Below, piece after piece: positions 7,340 to 16,533 of a DNA stretch of 64,000 bases (its first letter is position 1; each line of letters begins with the position of its first letter). A program made the position numbers and the translations under genes. The notes beneath the pieces were generated by a model, which was not told where the DNA came from, did no database searches, and saw nothing but the letters and a program-made list of their open reading frames with translations. The DNA comes from an uncultured Methanobacteriaceae archaeon (GTDB lineage Archaea > Methanobacteriota > Methanobacteria > Methanobacteriales > Methanobacteriaceae), in assembly GCA_947259185.1 (NCBI GenBank), contig CAMYKT010000001.1, positions 1 to 64,000 of the forward strand, written 5' to 3'.

Positions 7340-10204
7340 CTATTCCATGAAAATAGCGGGCTTATAAGGCATGGCATTACGGGCTTTATTTTCTGGATCG
7401 TAATCTGCATCCTGATGGATTATTATCTCTGCTTTTGTTTCCTTTTGTAGATAATCCCGGGCATGAGATACTATCTCATATTCATCCAGGTGGCCTACGT
7501 AATGCACCCGGGTCATTTCTCTAGTTATTTTTTTGGCAAATTCAGCTATTTCTTTTTTATCATCATGCAAATTTTTCTGGATAGTTTGTCCCATAATACG
7601 GCCAATATCTGGCCTACCTACTTCCCTTGCTATATCAAAAACTTCCCATTTCCATGAAGGGGCCAGATAGATATGTATCTTTTCAGGATCCACATCAACT
7701 ATCTTTTTAATCTCGGTGATGTCATGAACCAGGTCCTGAATAATCTCTTCGGCCTTTTGAATTTTTTCATCTATCAATCCCGGATCATATGCTGGCCAGG
7801 GGGCTTCGGATACCAATCCATCTCCACCATATTTTTCCCAGAGCTCTTCGCAAGTATAAGGTATAAATGGGGCCAGAAGACGTATCCATGATTCCAGCAC
7901 GGTGGATAACACCTGGGAAATCTCTCCTCGATACTCCTCTTCATCAGAATAAGAATTCACCCGGTGGAAGTAATGGTCCAGGTCCTTTTTTAAAAGGAAT
8001 AGGGAATCTTGAACTGCTTTTCTGGTCTGGAATCCTTCTAAAGCTTCAGTAGCATCTTTTATTCTTAGGTGAAGCTGACCTAACATCCATTTGCTGATAA
8101 AACTTTCCGGGGCAATGGAGATTTTATTTCCCACTTCATTCAGCTTAAGGGGACCGGGGTGCAAGGTGTTTACTTTTTTAGCAAATTCTACAAACCATTC
8201 CAGCCTTCTTTTGGTTCCTTTTACCTCTTTTTCCCTCCAGTCAAAGTCCTGCCAGGGCTCAGCTGAAGACATTAAAAAGAGACGTACCACATCAGCACCG
8301 TGCTTGGTCAGGGCATCATCAAGGAGAACCACATTCCCTTTAGACGAAGACATTTTATTTCCTTCCAGAAGCCCCATTCCAAATACAACAATTCCTTTTG
8401 GCCTTTTATCTTCCGGGAAAATGGCAGTATGGTGGAATATATGGAAGGTGAGGTGGTTTCCAATAAGATCCTTTGCAGAAAGCCTCCAGTCCAGAGGATA
8501 GTAGTAGTTGAATTCATCTTTTATCTCCTTTAAAAGATCTTCTTCCACGTTAACCTGGCCTGGTTCATCTAAAAATACATGGGAGAAGAATTCATCATTA
8601 AGGTCATCGGGATTCATTTTATTAAGATATCTGGCTATGGTATAGTAAGACATGTAAATGGTGGAATCAGTTAAAGGCTCTATAATCCACTGAGGATCCC
8701 ATGGAATCCGGGTACCCAACCCTATTCTACGAGAACATGCCCAGTCATGTAACCATCCTATATAATAATTGAAATTAGCCCTTACTTCTGAGGGTATCAT
8801 TTTCATTTTTTCCAGAGCATGCCGGGTGCTTTCTTTCCATTCCTCATCAGAATAAGTGATAAACCACTGGTCTTCCATTATTTTAACCACACAGCGATTA
8901 CCGCATCGGCATATAACTGGCCTTTCTGCAAAATCATACATTAAACTGGCCTTTTTCTCTTCCTTTAATCTGGAACTGATCGTTTCCCGAATCAGGGAAA
9001 CCTTCTCACCATTGTAACTGGGTATATGTTCGCTCATCACTCCCCGGGTGTGTTCCTGCTTGTAGAGTTCATTGGTAGCTTCCTGTAATTGGGGATCGTT
9101 CTGAGTTTTAATTCCCATTTTTTCAATAATTTCCTGGGCAGGGAATTCTCCATAACCTTTTAAGGTGATTACATTGATGGGCTGGAGTTTTTCTACAATT
9201 TCTTCCAGCTGATATTCCTTTAAAATTTCAGAATTATTTTTCAAATCATGCAGTGCCATGTAATCTGCGGGGGCATGACCTGGAACTGAAAAAACAACCC
9301 CACTACCATACTCGGGATCAACAAAACTGGCGGGCAATATGGGGTGCTCTTCACCAGTAACAATATTCTTCACCATCCGACCAATCAGGGGGCGAGGATC
9401 TACATCTTCCAGTATTTCCAGATTTTTCTGATGGGAAAGATTATCATAAGCCTCTTTACTGATTAACCATTTTTCACCATCTGCCTTCACCTTCACATAA
9501 TCTGTTTCAGGGTTTAACCAGAGATTGGTAGCACCATAAATTGTCTCCGGGCGGAAGGTAGCGGGAACCAGATAAAACCCATCTATTTCAAATTTAAGGA
9601 GGGTTAATTCGTTTATACTCACACCTTCTCCTTCCAGAAGGTCATGATCCCCCACCGGGTTTTCACATTCTCCACAATATTTTACAGGGTGGGCCCCCCT
9701 CCGTACCCGTCCCTTACTTTTGAGCTGACGAATTTGCCATTCAATAAATTTCTGATAAGCAGGGTCAGTGGTTCTAAATTCCCTTCTCCAATCAATGGAG
9801 TAACCCATTTTTTCCATAACACGGTGGTATTCACTGCTGAAGTACTGCACAATATATTCGGGGTTGGTGAATTTTTTCAGTTCTTCTTCTGGAACTTTAT
9901 GAACATTTTTATAAATATCCAGGGTCCAGGGGTCCTGCCTTTGTATCCGCCGGGCTATCCCTATAACCGGGGCCCCGGTAACATGCCATCCCATAGGAAA
10001 TAATACATTATAACCCTGCATTCTTTTAAAACGAGCATATACGTCCGGTACTGTGTAGGTTCGGCCGTGCCCAATATGCATAGCTCCACTGGGATAAGGG
10101 TAAGCTACTGTTAAAAATAATTTCTCCCTTTTGTCGGGATTGGAATGAAATATTTTAGATTTATTCCATCTATCCTGCCATTTATTCTCCATATTTTTTT
10201 TCAA
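7340..10204 (-). CDS. leuS: Leucyl-tRNA synthetase, archaeal type
   Basis: Charges tRNA-Leu in the cytoplasm. About 950 residues, the archaeal/eukaryotic LeuRS size. The class I HIGH motif reads SGAMHIGHGRTYTVPD near the N-terminus and KMSKS reads GNKMSSSKGN about 620 residues in. The CP1 editing domain lies between (TFRPETIYGATN is its threonine-rich substrate site). The end carries the archaeal-type anticodon-binding and C-terminal domains. The start is uncertain: GTG 10213 lies inside GGTGAT, TTG 10204 is four bases after GGTGAT, and ATG 10192 is the first ATG. TTG 10204 is chosen for spacing. Confidence 0.95.
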   Translation of the reverse strand: MKKNMENKWQDRWNKSKIFHSNPDKREKLFLTVAYPYPSGAMHIGHGRTYTVPDVYARFKRMQGYNVLFPMGWHVTGAPVIGIARRIQRQDPWTLDIYKNVHKVPEEELKKFTNPEYIVQYFSSEYHRVMEKMGYSIDWRREFRTTDPAYQKFIEWQIRQLKSKGRVRRGAHPVKYCGECENPVGDHDLLEGEGVSINELTLLKFEIDGFYLVPATFRPETIYGATNLWLNPETDYVKVKADGEKWLISKEAYDNLSHQKNLEILEDVDPRPLIGRMVKNIVTGEEHPILPASFVDPEYGSGVVFSVPGHAPADYMALHDLKNNSEILKEYQLEEIVEKLQPINVITLKGYGEFPAQEIIEKMGIKTQNDPQLQEATNELYKQEHTRGVMSEHIPSYNGEKVSLIRETISSRLKEEKKASLMYDFAERPVICRCGNRCVVKIMEDQWFITYSDEEWKESTRHALEKMKMIPSEVRANFNYYIGWLHDWACSRRIGLGTRIPWDPQWIIEPLTDSTIYMSYYTIARYLNKMNPDDLNDEFFSHVFLDEPGQVNVEEDLLKEIKDEFNYYYPLDWRLSAKDLIGNHLTFHIFHHTAIFPEDKRPKGIVVFGMGLLEGNKMSSSKGNVVLLDDALTKHGADVVRLFLMSSAEPWQDFDWREKEVKGTKRRLEWFVEFAKKVNTLHPGPLKLNEVGNKISIAPESFISKWMLGQLHLRIKDATEALEGFQTRKAVQDSLFLLKKDLDHYFHRVNSYSDEEEYRGEISQVLSTVLESWIRLLAPFIPYTCEELWEKYGGDGLVSEAPWPAYDPGLIDEKIQKAEEIIQDLVHDITEIKKIVDVDPEKIHIYLAPSWKWEVFDIAREVGRPDIGRIMGQTIQKNLHDDKKEIAEFAKKITREMTRVHYVGHLDEYEIVSHARDYLQKETKAEIIIHQDADYDPENKARNAMPYKPAIFME

Positions 10205-10341
10205 TAAAATCACCGCACCATTACTTGAATGATAAATAAAATTTTAAATCTAATTGTGTTCTTGGGGTAAAATTAATTTATAAATTCAGGGATAAAAGAT
10301 TAACAATCAATTAGAAAAAAGGTGTTAATTATTTTTTTAAT

Positions 10342-10665
10342 TCAATCAGCATCTCTTTCCATTTCATCATTTAACCAGTTTAAATATTCAGGGGAACCAT
10401 TTATTATGGGAAGAGCCACTATACATGGATTTTCATAGCTATGTAATTCTTTTACCCTTTTTATGATTTTTTCCACTTCGCTGGTTTTAGTTTTAACCAG
10501 AAGCACTGATTCTATATCTTCTTCTATATTTCCTTCCCAGTAGTAGAATGATTTCACATCCCCCGGGATATTGACACATCCAGCCAGACGGTCCTGAACC
10601 AATTTTTTACCAATTCGGGTTGATTCTTCTTTACTGGAGGTGGTAATGTAAACCATAGCAAACAT
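10342..10665 (-). CDS. cutA: CutA1-family divalent ion tolerance protein
   Basis: A 107-residue member of the CutA1 family, small trimeric ferredoxin-fold proteins linked to copper/divalent cation tolerance. Family landmarks are MVYITTSSKEES at the N-terminus, LAGCVNIPGDVKSFYYWEGNIEED in the middle (around 32-55), LLVKTK and ENPCIVALPI with the conserved Cys, then YLNWLNDE. The length is typical. It lies between leuS and nadE on the same strand. The biochemical role of the family is still unclear. Confidence 0.9.
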   Translation of the reverse strand: MFAMVYITTSSKEESTRIGKKLVQDRLAGCVNIPGDVKSFYYWEGNIEEDIESVLLVKTKTSEVEKIIKRVKELHSYENPCIVALPIINGSPEYLNWLNDEMERDAD

Positions 10666-10714
10666 TGTTTTTGTCTCATTAATTTTTAGGTTTATCCTCT
10701 AATTTATTCATATC

Positions 10715-11509
10715 TTAGCGAATAAGTGGAATTTCAGGGAGATTTATTTTATGATTAGATTGTTTAACTCTTTTTTTTATTCTTTTTATCTCATGCAATG
10801 GTAAATTTAGTTTCTGAGCTATTAAATCAGGGGATAAACTTTCATCAAACATTAAATGGAGAATCTTATCCAGAGTGATATAATCTATACCCAGTTCTTT
10901 TTCATCAGTTTGGCCTGGCCACAGACCAGCAGAAGGAGATTTATCAATTATTTCCTGGGGAACACCCAGTACCTGGGCAATTTCCCATACCTGGGTTTTA
11001 TAAAGATCTCCTAAAGGTAAAATATCTACTCCTCCATCTCCGAATTTAGTGAAGTACCCTATCATGAGCTCGCTACGATTCCCGGTCCCTACCACCATCC
11101 GGTTTAATGAATTGGAGTGGTAATATAAAACCATCATTCTGATCCTGGGCTTTAAATTGGCCAGGGCCATTTCATCAGGCGGGTGATTGCATAAAAGAGG
11201 GAAGTTTTCTATTAATGGGTCGATGTTAATCACTTCAGATTCTATTTTAAGTAGATCTGCCACGTGTTGCCCATGCTCTAAATCCAGAGGAGTGTTGGTT
11301 TTACTGGGCAGGAGCAATCCCAGTACTTTAGATGGACCTAAAGCCCTTTGACATAGAAAAGCCACTACTGCAGAGTCAATTCCTCCACTTAGTCCCAGAA
11401 CGACTCCTGAAGAACCAGCGCTTTCCACCTTATCTTTAATGAATTTCTCTATTTTTTTAATGGTGGTCTCCACATCCAGCTGTGGAATTTGTATATCTTC
11501 CTTATTCAT
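10715..11509 (-). CDS. nadE: NAD+ synthetase, ammonia-dependent
   Basis: Makes NAD+ from deamido-NAD+, ATP and ammonia. The 264-residue protein lacks the N-terminal glutaminase domain of long NadE, so it should use free ammonia. The PP-loop SGGIDSA is at residues 41-47, VGTGNRSELMIGYFTKFGDGGVDI (about 141-164) holds the substrate-binding region, and KSPSAGLWPGQTDE follows. The ATG is five bases after GGGGAT. It is divergent from the ArsA-type gene across 233 bp. Confidence 0.93.
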   Translation of the reverse strand: MNKEDIQIPQLDVETTIKKIEKFIKDKVESAGSSGVVLGLSGGIDSAVVAFLCQRALGPSKVLGLLLPSKTNTPLDLEHGQHVADLLKIESEVINIDPLIENFPLLCNHPPDEMALANLKPRIRMMVLYYHSNSLNRMVVGTGNRSELMIGYFTKFGDGGVDILPLGDLYKTQVWEIAQVLGVPQEIIDKSPSAGLWPGQTDEKELGIDYITLDKILHLMFDESLSPDLIAQKLNLPLHEIKRIKKRVKQSNHKINLPEIPLIR

Positions 11510-11742
11510 TAAGCATCCCCGGTTTTTATTAAAATCATTTTAATTATACCATGCACACCATGTTTATTTTAATGGTCTAACTATAAAAATAGGATTTAAT
11601 TATTCTGCTATTAATTATACTCTTTATATAAGATAAGTTTAAAAGTAAGGATAATATAGTCAGATATAACTTTTTATCAACTAATGATAAATAAAAGTTT
11701 ATTCTAAATTATTCAACTTAATCGAAATTTAGGAGGAATATA

Positions 11743-12723
11743 ATGGCATTTAAAGATCTTTTTAAATTTAATAAGGGAAAAACGACATTCGTATTTGTGG
11801 GAGGAAAGGGAGGAGTAGGTAAAACTACTGTTTCAGCTGCTACTGCATTATGGATGGCTAAACAAGGGAAAAAAACCCTGGTCATATCCACTGATCCGGC
11901 TCACTCACTGGCGGATTCTCTGGAAAAACCTATTGGACACCTGCCCACCCCGATTATGGAAAACCTCCATGCAGTGGAGATTGACCCTGAAGTAGCAATG
12001 GAAGACTATCAGGTCAAAATGAAGGAACAAGCCGCTTCAAATCCAGGAATGGGAATGGATATGCTTCAAGATCAGATGGACATGGCTTCCATGTCCCCGG
12101 GAATAGATGAAGCCGCTGCCTTTGATAAGTTCTTACAGTACATGACTACTGATGAATATGACATCGTGATTTTTGATACTGCCCCTACGGGACACACCCT
12201 GCGTTTACTATCTTTCCCGGAGATAATGGATTCCTGGGTAGGTAAAATGATTAAAATCAGAAAACAGGTGGGTAGCATGGCCAAGGCCTTTAAAAATATC
12301 ATGCCGTTTATGGGTGATGAGGAAGAAGAGGACCGGGCTCTGGAAGATATGGAAGTAACCAAGAAGAAAATCAGGGAAGCAAGGGCAGTTATGGCTGATC
12401 CAGAAAGGACTTCCTTTAAAATGGTGGTTATTCCTGAAGAGATGTCCATTTATGAATCTGAAAGAGCTATGGAGGCATTAAAAAAATTTAACATCTATTC
12501 TGACGGGGTTATTGTAAACCAGATACTACCTGAAGAAACTGATTGTGAATTCTGCCAGGCCAGGCGGACCCTTCAGCAAAAGAGGCTCAAACAAATCCAT
12601 GAAAAATTCCAGGGGCAACTGGTGGCTGAACTTCCACTTTTAAAAGAAGAGGCCAAAGGGGTGTCCACTCTGGAGAAAGTGGGTGAATTATTGTATGGTG
12701 ATGTGAAACTGATTTCAGAGTAA
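11743..12723 (+). CDS. ArsA/GET3-family ATPase
   Basis: A 326-residue single-domain deviant-Walker ATPase. The P-loop GGKGGVGKTT (20-29) has the signature Lys of the ArsA/GET3/MinD group. ISTDPAHSLADSL forms switch I and DTAPTGHTLRLLSFPEIM switch II. A CEFC motif near residue 268 could be the zinc-binding pair that bridges the dimer in GET3. Archaeal members resemble tail-anchored membrane protein targeting factors; an arsenite role needs an arsenite channel, and none is nearby. The upstream RBS GGAGG is strong. TATA-like TTTATATAAG at 11623-11632 may be its promoter, which would leave a leader of about 85 nt. Confidence 0.88.
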   Translation: MAFKDLFKFNKGKTTFVFVGGKGGVGKTTVSAATALWMAKQGKKTLVISTDPAHSLADSLEKPIGHLPTPIMENLHAVEIDPEVAMEDYQVKMKEQAASNPGMGMDMLQDQMDMASMSPGIDEAAAFDKFLQYMTTDEYDIVIFDTAPTGHTLRLLSFPEIMDSWVGKMIKIRKQVGSMAKAFKNIMPFMGDEEEEDRALEDMEVTKKKIREARAVMADPERTSFKMVVIPEEMSIYESERAMEALKKFNIYSDGVIVNQILPEETDCEFCQARRTLQQKRLKQIHEKFQGQLVAELPLLKEEAKGVSTLEKVGELLYGDVKLISE

Positions 12724-12943
12724 TATTCTGAAATTCAATTAATTCTTTTTTTATTAAGGTTTTGATTCTTTTTATAATAGCTCCAAACTGTATACTCTCT
12801 TAAAATAAGTATTTATCCTAAAATTAGATGTCCGGAGCATAATTAATGGATTTAGGGTTAGGTTAAGTGAAAATATAACTCTTATATAATAAAAGTAACT
12901 ATAATTTCTATGTCAGATAATTTCTATAAAGAACTTAGATCAG

Positions 12944-12952
12944 TTATATAAG
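12944..12952 (+). promoter_or_regulatory. TATA-type promoter of the Hmd-related gene
   Basis: TTATATAAG lies 42 bases before the start codon at 12994, which would place transcription start near 12976 and leave a leader of about 18 nt containing GGTGA. A second TATA-like run lies near 12881-12890. Assigned by sequence and position only. Confidence 0.45.
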
Positions 12953-12993
12953 TTCCTATAATATCAACTAAAAAATAATAATTGTGGTGAAAT

Positions 12994-14022
12994 ATGATGA
13001 AAGTTGCAGTTTATGGTGCAGGAAACCAGAATCTTTATGTTAATCAACTTAAGTTACCTGAAAAGTATGGAGGAGAAGCTCCATATGGTGGAAGTAGAAT
13101 GGCCATTGAATATGCTAAAGCAGGTCACGATGTTTATTTGGCTGAACCAAATAGGGAAATGCTTGATGAGGCACAATGGAAACAGGTGGAAGATGCAGGG
13201 GTAACTGTAACTTCTGATGATGTTGAGGCAGCTAAACATGCAGAAATAGCAGTTCTATTTACTCCCTTTGGTAAAAAAACCTTTGAAATAGCCAAGGAAA
13301 TTACCAAACACATCCCGGAAAATGGAATAATCGCCAATACCTGTACCGTTTCTCCCATGGTTTTATACTATGTTCTGGAACGGGAACTAAGAAGAGATCG
13401 TAAAGATATTGGAATAGCCTCTATGCATCCGGCAGCAGTACCGGGAACCCCTCAGCATGGTCACTATGTAATTGGAGGACACTCCAGTAATGATATCGAC
13501 ATTGCCAGCAAAGAACAGATAAAAAAATGTGTTGAACTGGCAGAAAGCTGTGAAAAAGATGCTTATGTGGTTCCTGCAGATGTATCTGCTGCTGTAGCGG
13601 ACATGGGATCTCTGGTAACTGCCGTGACTCTGGCAGGGGTACTGGATTATTATTATGTGGGTACCCAGATTATTAAGGCCCCTAAAGAGATGGTGGATAA
13701 ACAGATTTTAATGACCCTGCAGACCATGGCTTCCCTGGTGGAATCTTCTGGAACCCAGGGACTCGTAAAGGCCATGAATCCAGAATTGCTGGTAAAAACT
13801 GCTAAATCCATGCACCTTTTAGAAGAACAGGAAGAACTGGATGCAGCTATAAATACTCTGGCTAAATTGGATTCAGAAGTTATGGACTGGGCCCAAAAAG
13901 CAGAGATAAAGCCAACCAATCTAGTGGCAGCCCAGGCACTGGCTACAGAATTACAGAACCTCATGGGAGAAAAAGCAGCCGAAGGTACCATACGACGATG
14001 CATGAGGAAAATGTTTGAATAA
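12994..14022 (+). CDS. Hmd-related protein ([Fe]-hydrogenase paralogue)
   Basis: A 342-residue relative of H2-forming methylenetetrahydromethanopterin dehydrogenase. The N-terminal Rossmann domain starts VAVYGAGNQNLYV. Cys117 in NTCTVSP aligns with the Cys that binds iron in Hmd, and SMHPAAVPGTP matches the conserved loop after it. The all-helical C-terminal half (about 200-342) is the dimer-forming domain of the family. The catalytic His of Hmd, just after the first glycine-rich loop, has no equivalent here (Asn/Tyr-rich instead). True hydrogenase activity is therefore doubtful, and a cofactor-binding or regulatory role, as suggested for HmdII-type paralogues, is more likely. No hcg cofactor genes lie nearby. 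Confidence 0.85.
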   Translation: MMKVAVYGAGNQNLYVNQLKLPEKYGGEAPYGGSRMAIEYAKAGHDVYLAEPNREMLDEAQWKQVEDAGVTVTSDDVEAAKHAEIAVLFTPFGKKTFEIAKEITKHIPENGIIANTCTVSPMVLYYVLERELRRDRKDIGIASMHPAAVPGTPQHGHYVIGGHSSNDIDIASKEQIKKCVELAESCEKDAYVVPADVSAAVADMGSLVTAVTLAGVLDYYYVGTQIIKAPKEMVDKQILMTLQTMASLVESSGTQGLVKAMNPELLVKTAKSMHLLEEQEELDAAINTLAKLDSEVMDWAQKAEIKPTNLVAAQALATELQNLMGEKAAEGTIRRCMRKMFE

Positions 14023-14085
14023 ATATTTTCCTTTTTTCCTTCTAATAAGATAATAAATTATGGTGATTTTATTTTAATTAAAGAC

Positions 14086-14445
14086 TTGAAAACTGCTTCT
14101 TATTTTGAAACTACTGATGGGACATTTATCTGTGAATTATTACACCCCCACCGGGAAGAAAAAGATATAAAAATAGACTTTAGTATTGCTCATGCTATTC
14201 TGGGCCCGGAAGAGTCATCCCATCCTCACCGTATTAAATCTGCAGGAGAGGTTTATTTTATCCTGGAGGGTAAAGGGTTGATGCATGTTGATAACAAACA
14301 GGCGCTTTTGGAACCAGGGCAACTGGTTTACATTCCTCCGGGATCCATGCAATTCATAAAAAATGTCTCTTCCGTTGAATTAAAATTTTTGTGTATGGTA
14401 TCTCCACCATGGAAGAAGGAAGACGATGAAATTTGTCTGGAGTAA
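14086..14445 (+). CDS. Cupin-domain protein
   Basis: A single-domain cupin of about 119 residues. The two cupin motifs are visible: SSHPHRIKSAGEVYFILEGKG (metal-binding His and Glu, about 46-66) and LEPGQLVYIPPGSMQFI (about 79-95). The second motif has Gln where many enzymes have His, so metal binding may be incomplete. The start is unsettled: TTG 14086 is 18 bases from the nearest GGTGAT (14062-14067), whereas ATT 14077 is at good spacing in the same frame. The function is unknown; single cupins range from sugar isomerases to small-molecule sensors. Confidence 0.75.
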   Translation: MKTASYFETTDGTFICELLHPHREEKDIKIDFSIAHAILGPEESSHPHRIKSAGEVYFILEGKGLMHVDNKQALLEPGQLVYIPPGSMQFIKNVSSVELKFLCMVSPPWKKEDDEICLE

Positions 14446-14467
14446 AGAATAAGCGGAATTTCCGCAA

Positions 14468-15103
14468 TTAGTAGATAACCATAACGCACATGTAAGTAAA
14501 TTCACTCTCAGCTACTTCTTTTAAGGTAATTTCCACCACCTTTTCCTCAGGATAACTCAGTCTCTCACAGACTGTCACTTTTCTATCCGGGGAAATACCA
14601 TTATCCATTAAGAAATTCGCCATATCTGCCGTACTGCGGGAAGGCAGGGTAATGGTGGGCCGACCATTATCCAGGATAGGAAGAATTTCCTGGAAATTTT
14701 CCCGGCCATGAAATGTCATGAGATCTGCATCATCCCATGGAATTTCAACCCGGGCAGCACAAAGTTGTAACGAGCTTATGCCGGGAACCACTTCCAGTTC
14801 AATACCCTCATAACCTTTTTCCTCAATAATTCGTTTTACAGGACTTAAAACTCCTGAAAAACCAGGATCTCCAGTGGAAAGAATGCATACATTTTTTCCT
14901 CCCTGGACCATCTCCACCCCATATTCTAACTTTTCCTGCACATTCTTCACATTTAAAAGTACAACTTCCTGGGATTCAGGGAAAAGATCCACAGCTCTTT
15001 TACTTCCAATAGTGATTTCTGATGCTTTAACTGCTTTTCTAGCAGCAGGTGTTACGAAATCCTCTGAACCTGGACCTATTCCTGCGATATAGAGCTTTGC
15101 CAA
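14468..15103 (-). CDS. cbiE: Cobalt-precorrin-7 (C5)-methyltransferase
   Basis: A 211-residue SAM-dependent tetrapyrrole methylase of the anaerobic cobalamin (corrinoid) pathway. Methanogens need corrinoids for methyl transfer. The N-terminal YIAGIGPGSEDFVTPAA is the family's SAM-binding start, LSTGDPGFSGVL (about 95-106) the second conserved loop, and VVPGISSLQLCAARV the third. The length fits stand-alone CbiE without the fused CbiT. It starts with TTG at 15103, six bases after AGAGGT. It converges on the cupin gene. CbiT and the other cbi genes are not in the window. Confidence 0.88.
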   Translation of the reverse strand: MAKLYIAGIGPGSEDFVTPAARKAVKASEITIGSKRAVDLFPESQEVVLLNVKNVQEKLEYGVEMVQGGKNVCILSTGDPGFSGVLSPVKRIIEEKGYEGIELEVVPGISSLQLCAARVEIPWDDADLMTFHGRENFQEILPILDNGRPTITLPSRSTADMANFLMDNGISPDRKVTVCERLSYPEEKVVEITLKEVAESEFTYMCVMVIY

Positions 15104-15241
15104 GTTTTAACCTCTTTTTACAAATATTTTTTACCTATTATCCCCGGGATAGGGAACCTATTTAATTAATTAATTAATAAATACCTTAATAAGTAATTTT
15201 AAATTATTATAATTTTTTTCAATTTAATATGATGTGATACT

Positions 15242-16429
15242 ATGCTTCAGATTGCAGTTACCGGAAAACCAAATGTTGGAAAATCTTCATTCTTTAACTC
15301 AGCCACCCTTTCCCAGGCAGAAGTGGCAGGATATCCCTTTACCACCATTGATGCCAATAAAGCAGTGGCCCATGTGGATACTCAATGCCCCTGTAAGGAA
15401 TTGGAGGTGGTGTGCAGCCCTAATAATTCCAGTTGTGTGCATGGAAGACGTTTAATTCCAGTGGAACTTATTGACGTGGCTGGTCTGGTTCCGGGTGCCC
15501 ATGAAGGTAGAGGATTAGGGAATAAATTCCTGGATGATCTGCGTCAGGCCAGGGCTTTTATTCATGTTATTGATGCTTCGGGATCCACTGATGAAGAGGG
15601 AAGGCTGGTGGAGGCAGGAACGCATGATCCATTAGAAGATGTGGAATTTTTACAAAAAGAGATAACCATGTGGCTTTATGGCATAATACAGCGGAACTGG
15701 GATCGGCTGGTTAGAAAAGCTTTATCTGAAAGATTAGATATGGGTAAAGTAATCCATGAACAGCTTTCCGGAACAGGTATAATGCTGGAAGATATTATAG
15801 AAGCTAGAAGGGCCATGGAGACGGATTATACTCAATGGGGAAAAGAAGAACTGATTGAATTTTTGGATAAACTCTTAAGAATTGCTAAACCCATGTTAAT
15901 TGTAGCTAACAAGGCGGATTTACCGTCTTCTTCTGAAAATATCAAAAAATTAGAGGAAAAATACTCCAATGTGGTACCTGCATCTGCAGAATCAGAACTA
16001 GCCCTCACCAGAGCAGCTAAAGCTGGACTTATTAAATATCAATCTGGCGCGGGGGACTTTGAAATAGTCGATGGGGCCAATTTGAGTGAAAACCAGAAAA
16101 AAGCCCTGGAGTATATCCGGGAAAATGTACTGCTAAGATACGGGAGTACTGGTGTTCAAAAGGCCTTAAATCAGGCAGTATTCCAGTTACTGGATATGAT
16201 TGTGGTGTACCCTGTAGAAGACGAACATAAGCTTTGTGATCAAAAGGGAAATATTTTACCTGATGCTTTTTTAATTTTAAAAGGTTCAAAACCCCGGGAC
16301 ATGGCCTATGTGATTCACACTGATATTGGGGAAAGATTCCTGCATGCAGTAGATGCCAGAAAAAACATGCGGGTTGCTAGTGATCATGAACTGGAAGATG
16401 GAGATATCATAAGTATAATTTGTCGATAG
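15242..16429 (+). CDS. YchF/Ygr210-type Obg-family GTPase
   Basis: A 395-residue redox- or ribosome-associated GTPase/ATPase of the Obg superfamily. G1 is GKPNVGKSS (8-16), G3 DVAGLVPGAHEGRGLG (about 79-94), and G4 VANKAD (about 221-226). A helical insert holds several conserved Trp. The C-terminal ~75 residues form a TGS domain, ending LEDGDIISIICR. The cysteines in CPCKELEVVCSPNNSSC (about 49-65) are typical of the archaeal/Ygr210 branch. It probably acts on ribosomes. A terminator-like hairpin follows the stop. Confidence 0.9.
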   Translation: MLQIAVTGKPNVGKSSFFNSATLSQAEVAGYPFTTIDANKAVAHVDTQCPCKELEVVCSPNNSSCVHGRRLIPVELIDVAGLVPGAHEGRGLGNKFLDDLRQARAFIHVIDASGSTDEEGRLVEAGTHDPLEDVEFLQKEITMWLYGIIQRNWDRLVRKALSERLDMGKVIHEQLSGTGIMLEDIIEARRAMETDYTQWGKEELIEFLDKLLRIAKPMLIVANKADLPSSSENIKKLEEKYSNVVPASAESELALTRAAKAGLIKYQSGAGDFEIVDGANLSENQKKALEYIRENVLLRYGSTGVQKALNQAVFQLLDMIVVYPVEDEHKLCDQKGNILPDAFLILKGSKPRDMAYVIHTDIGERFLHAVDARKNMRVASDHELEDGDIISIICR

Positions 16430-16445
16430 TGAAACATAAAAAACT

Positions 16446-16467
16446 AAAAGGGACTAATTCCCTTTTT
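16446..16467 (+). terminator. Terminator-like hairpin after the YchF-type GTPase
   Basis: An 8-bp stem (AAAAGGGA / TCCCTTTT) with a CTAAT loop, the right arm running into five T residues, begins 17 bases after the stop codon. It resembles an intrinsic terminator; in archaea the T-tract is the more important part. Confidence 0.45.
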
Positions 16468-16533
16468 CTGGATTTAAAAATACACTGTATACTGCCCCTT
16501 TTCAATTATTAATAGTCAAATAATGGTGAAATA

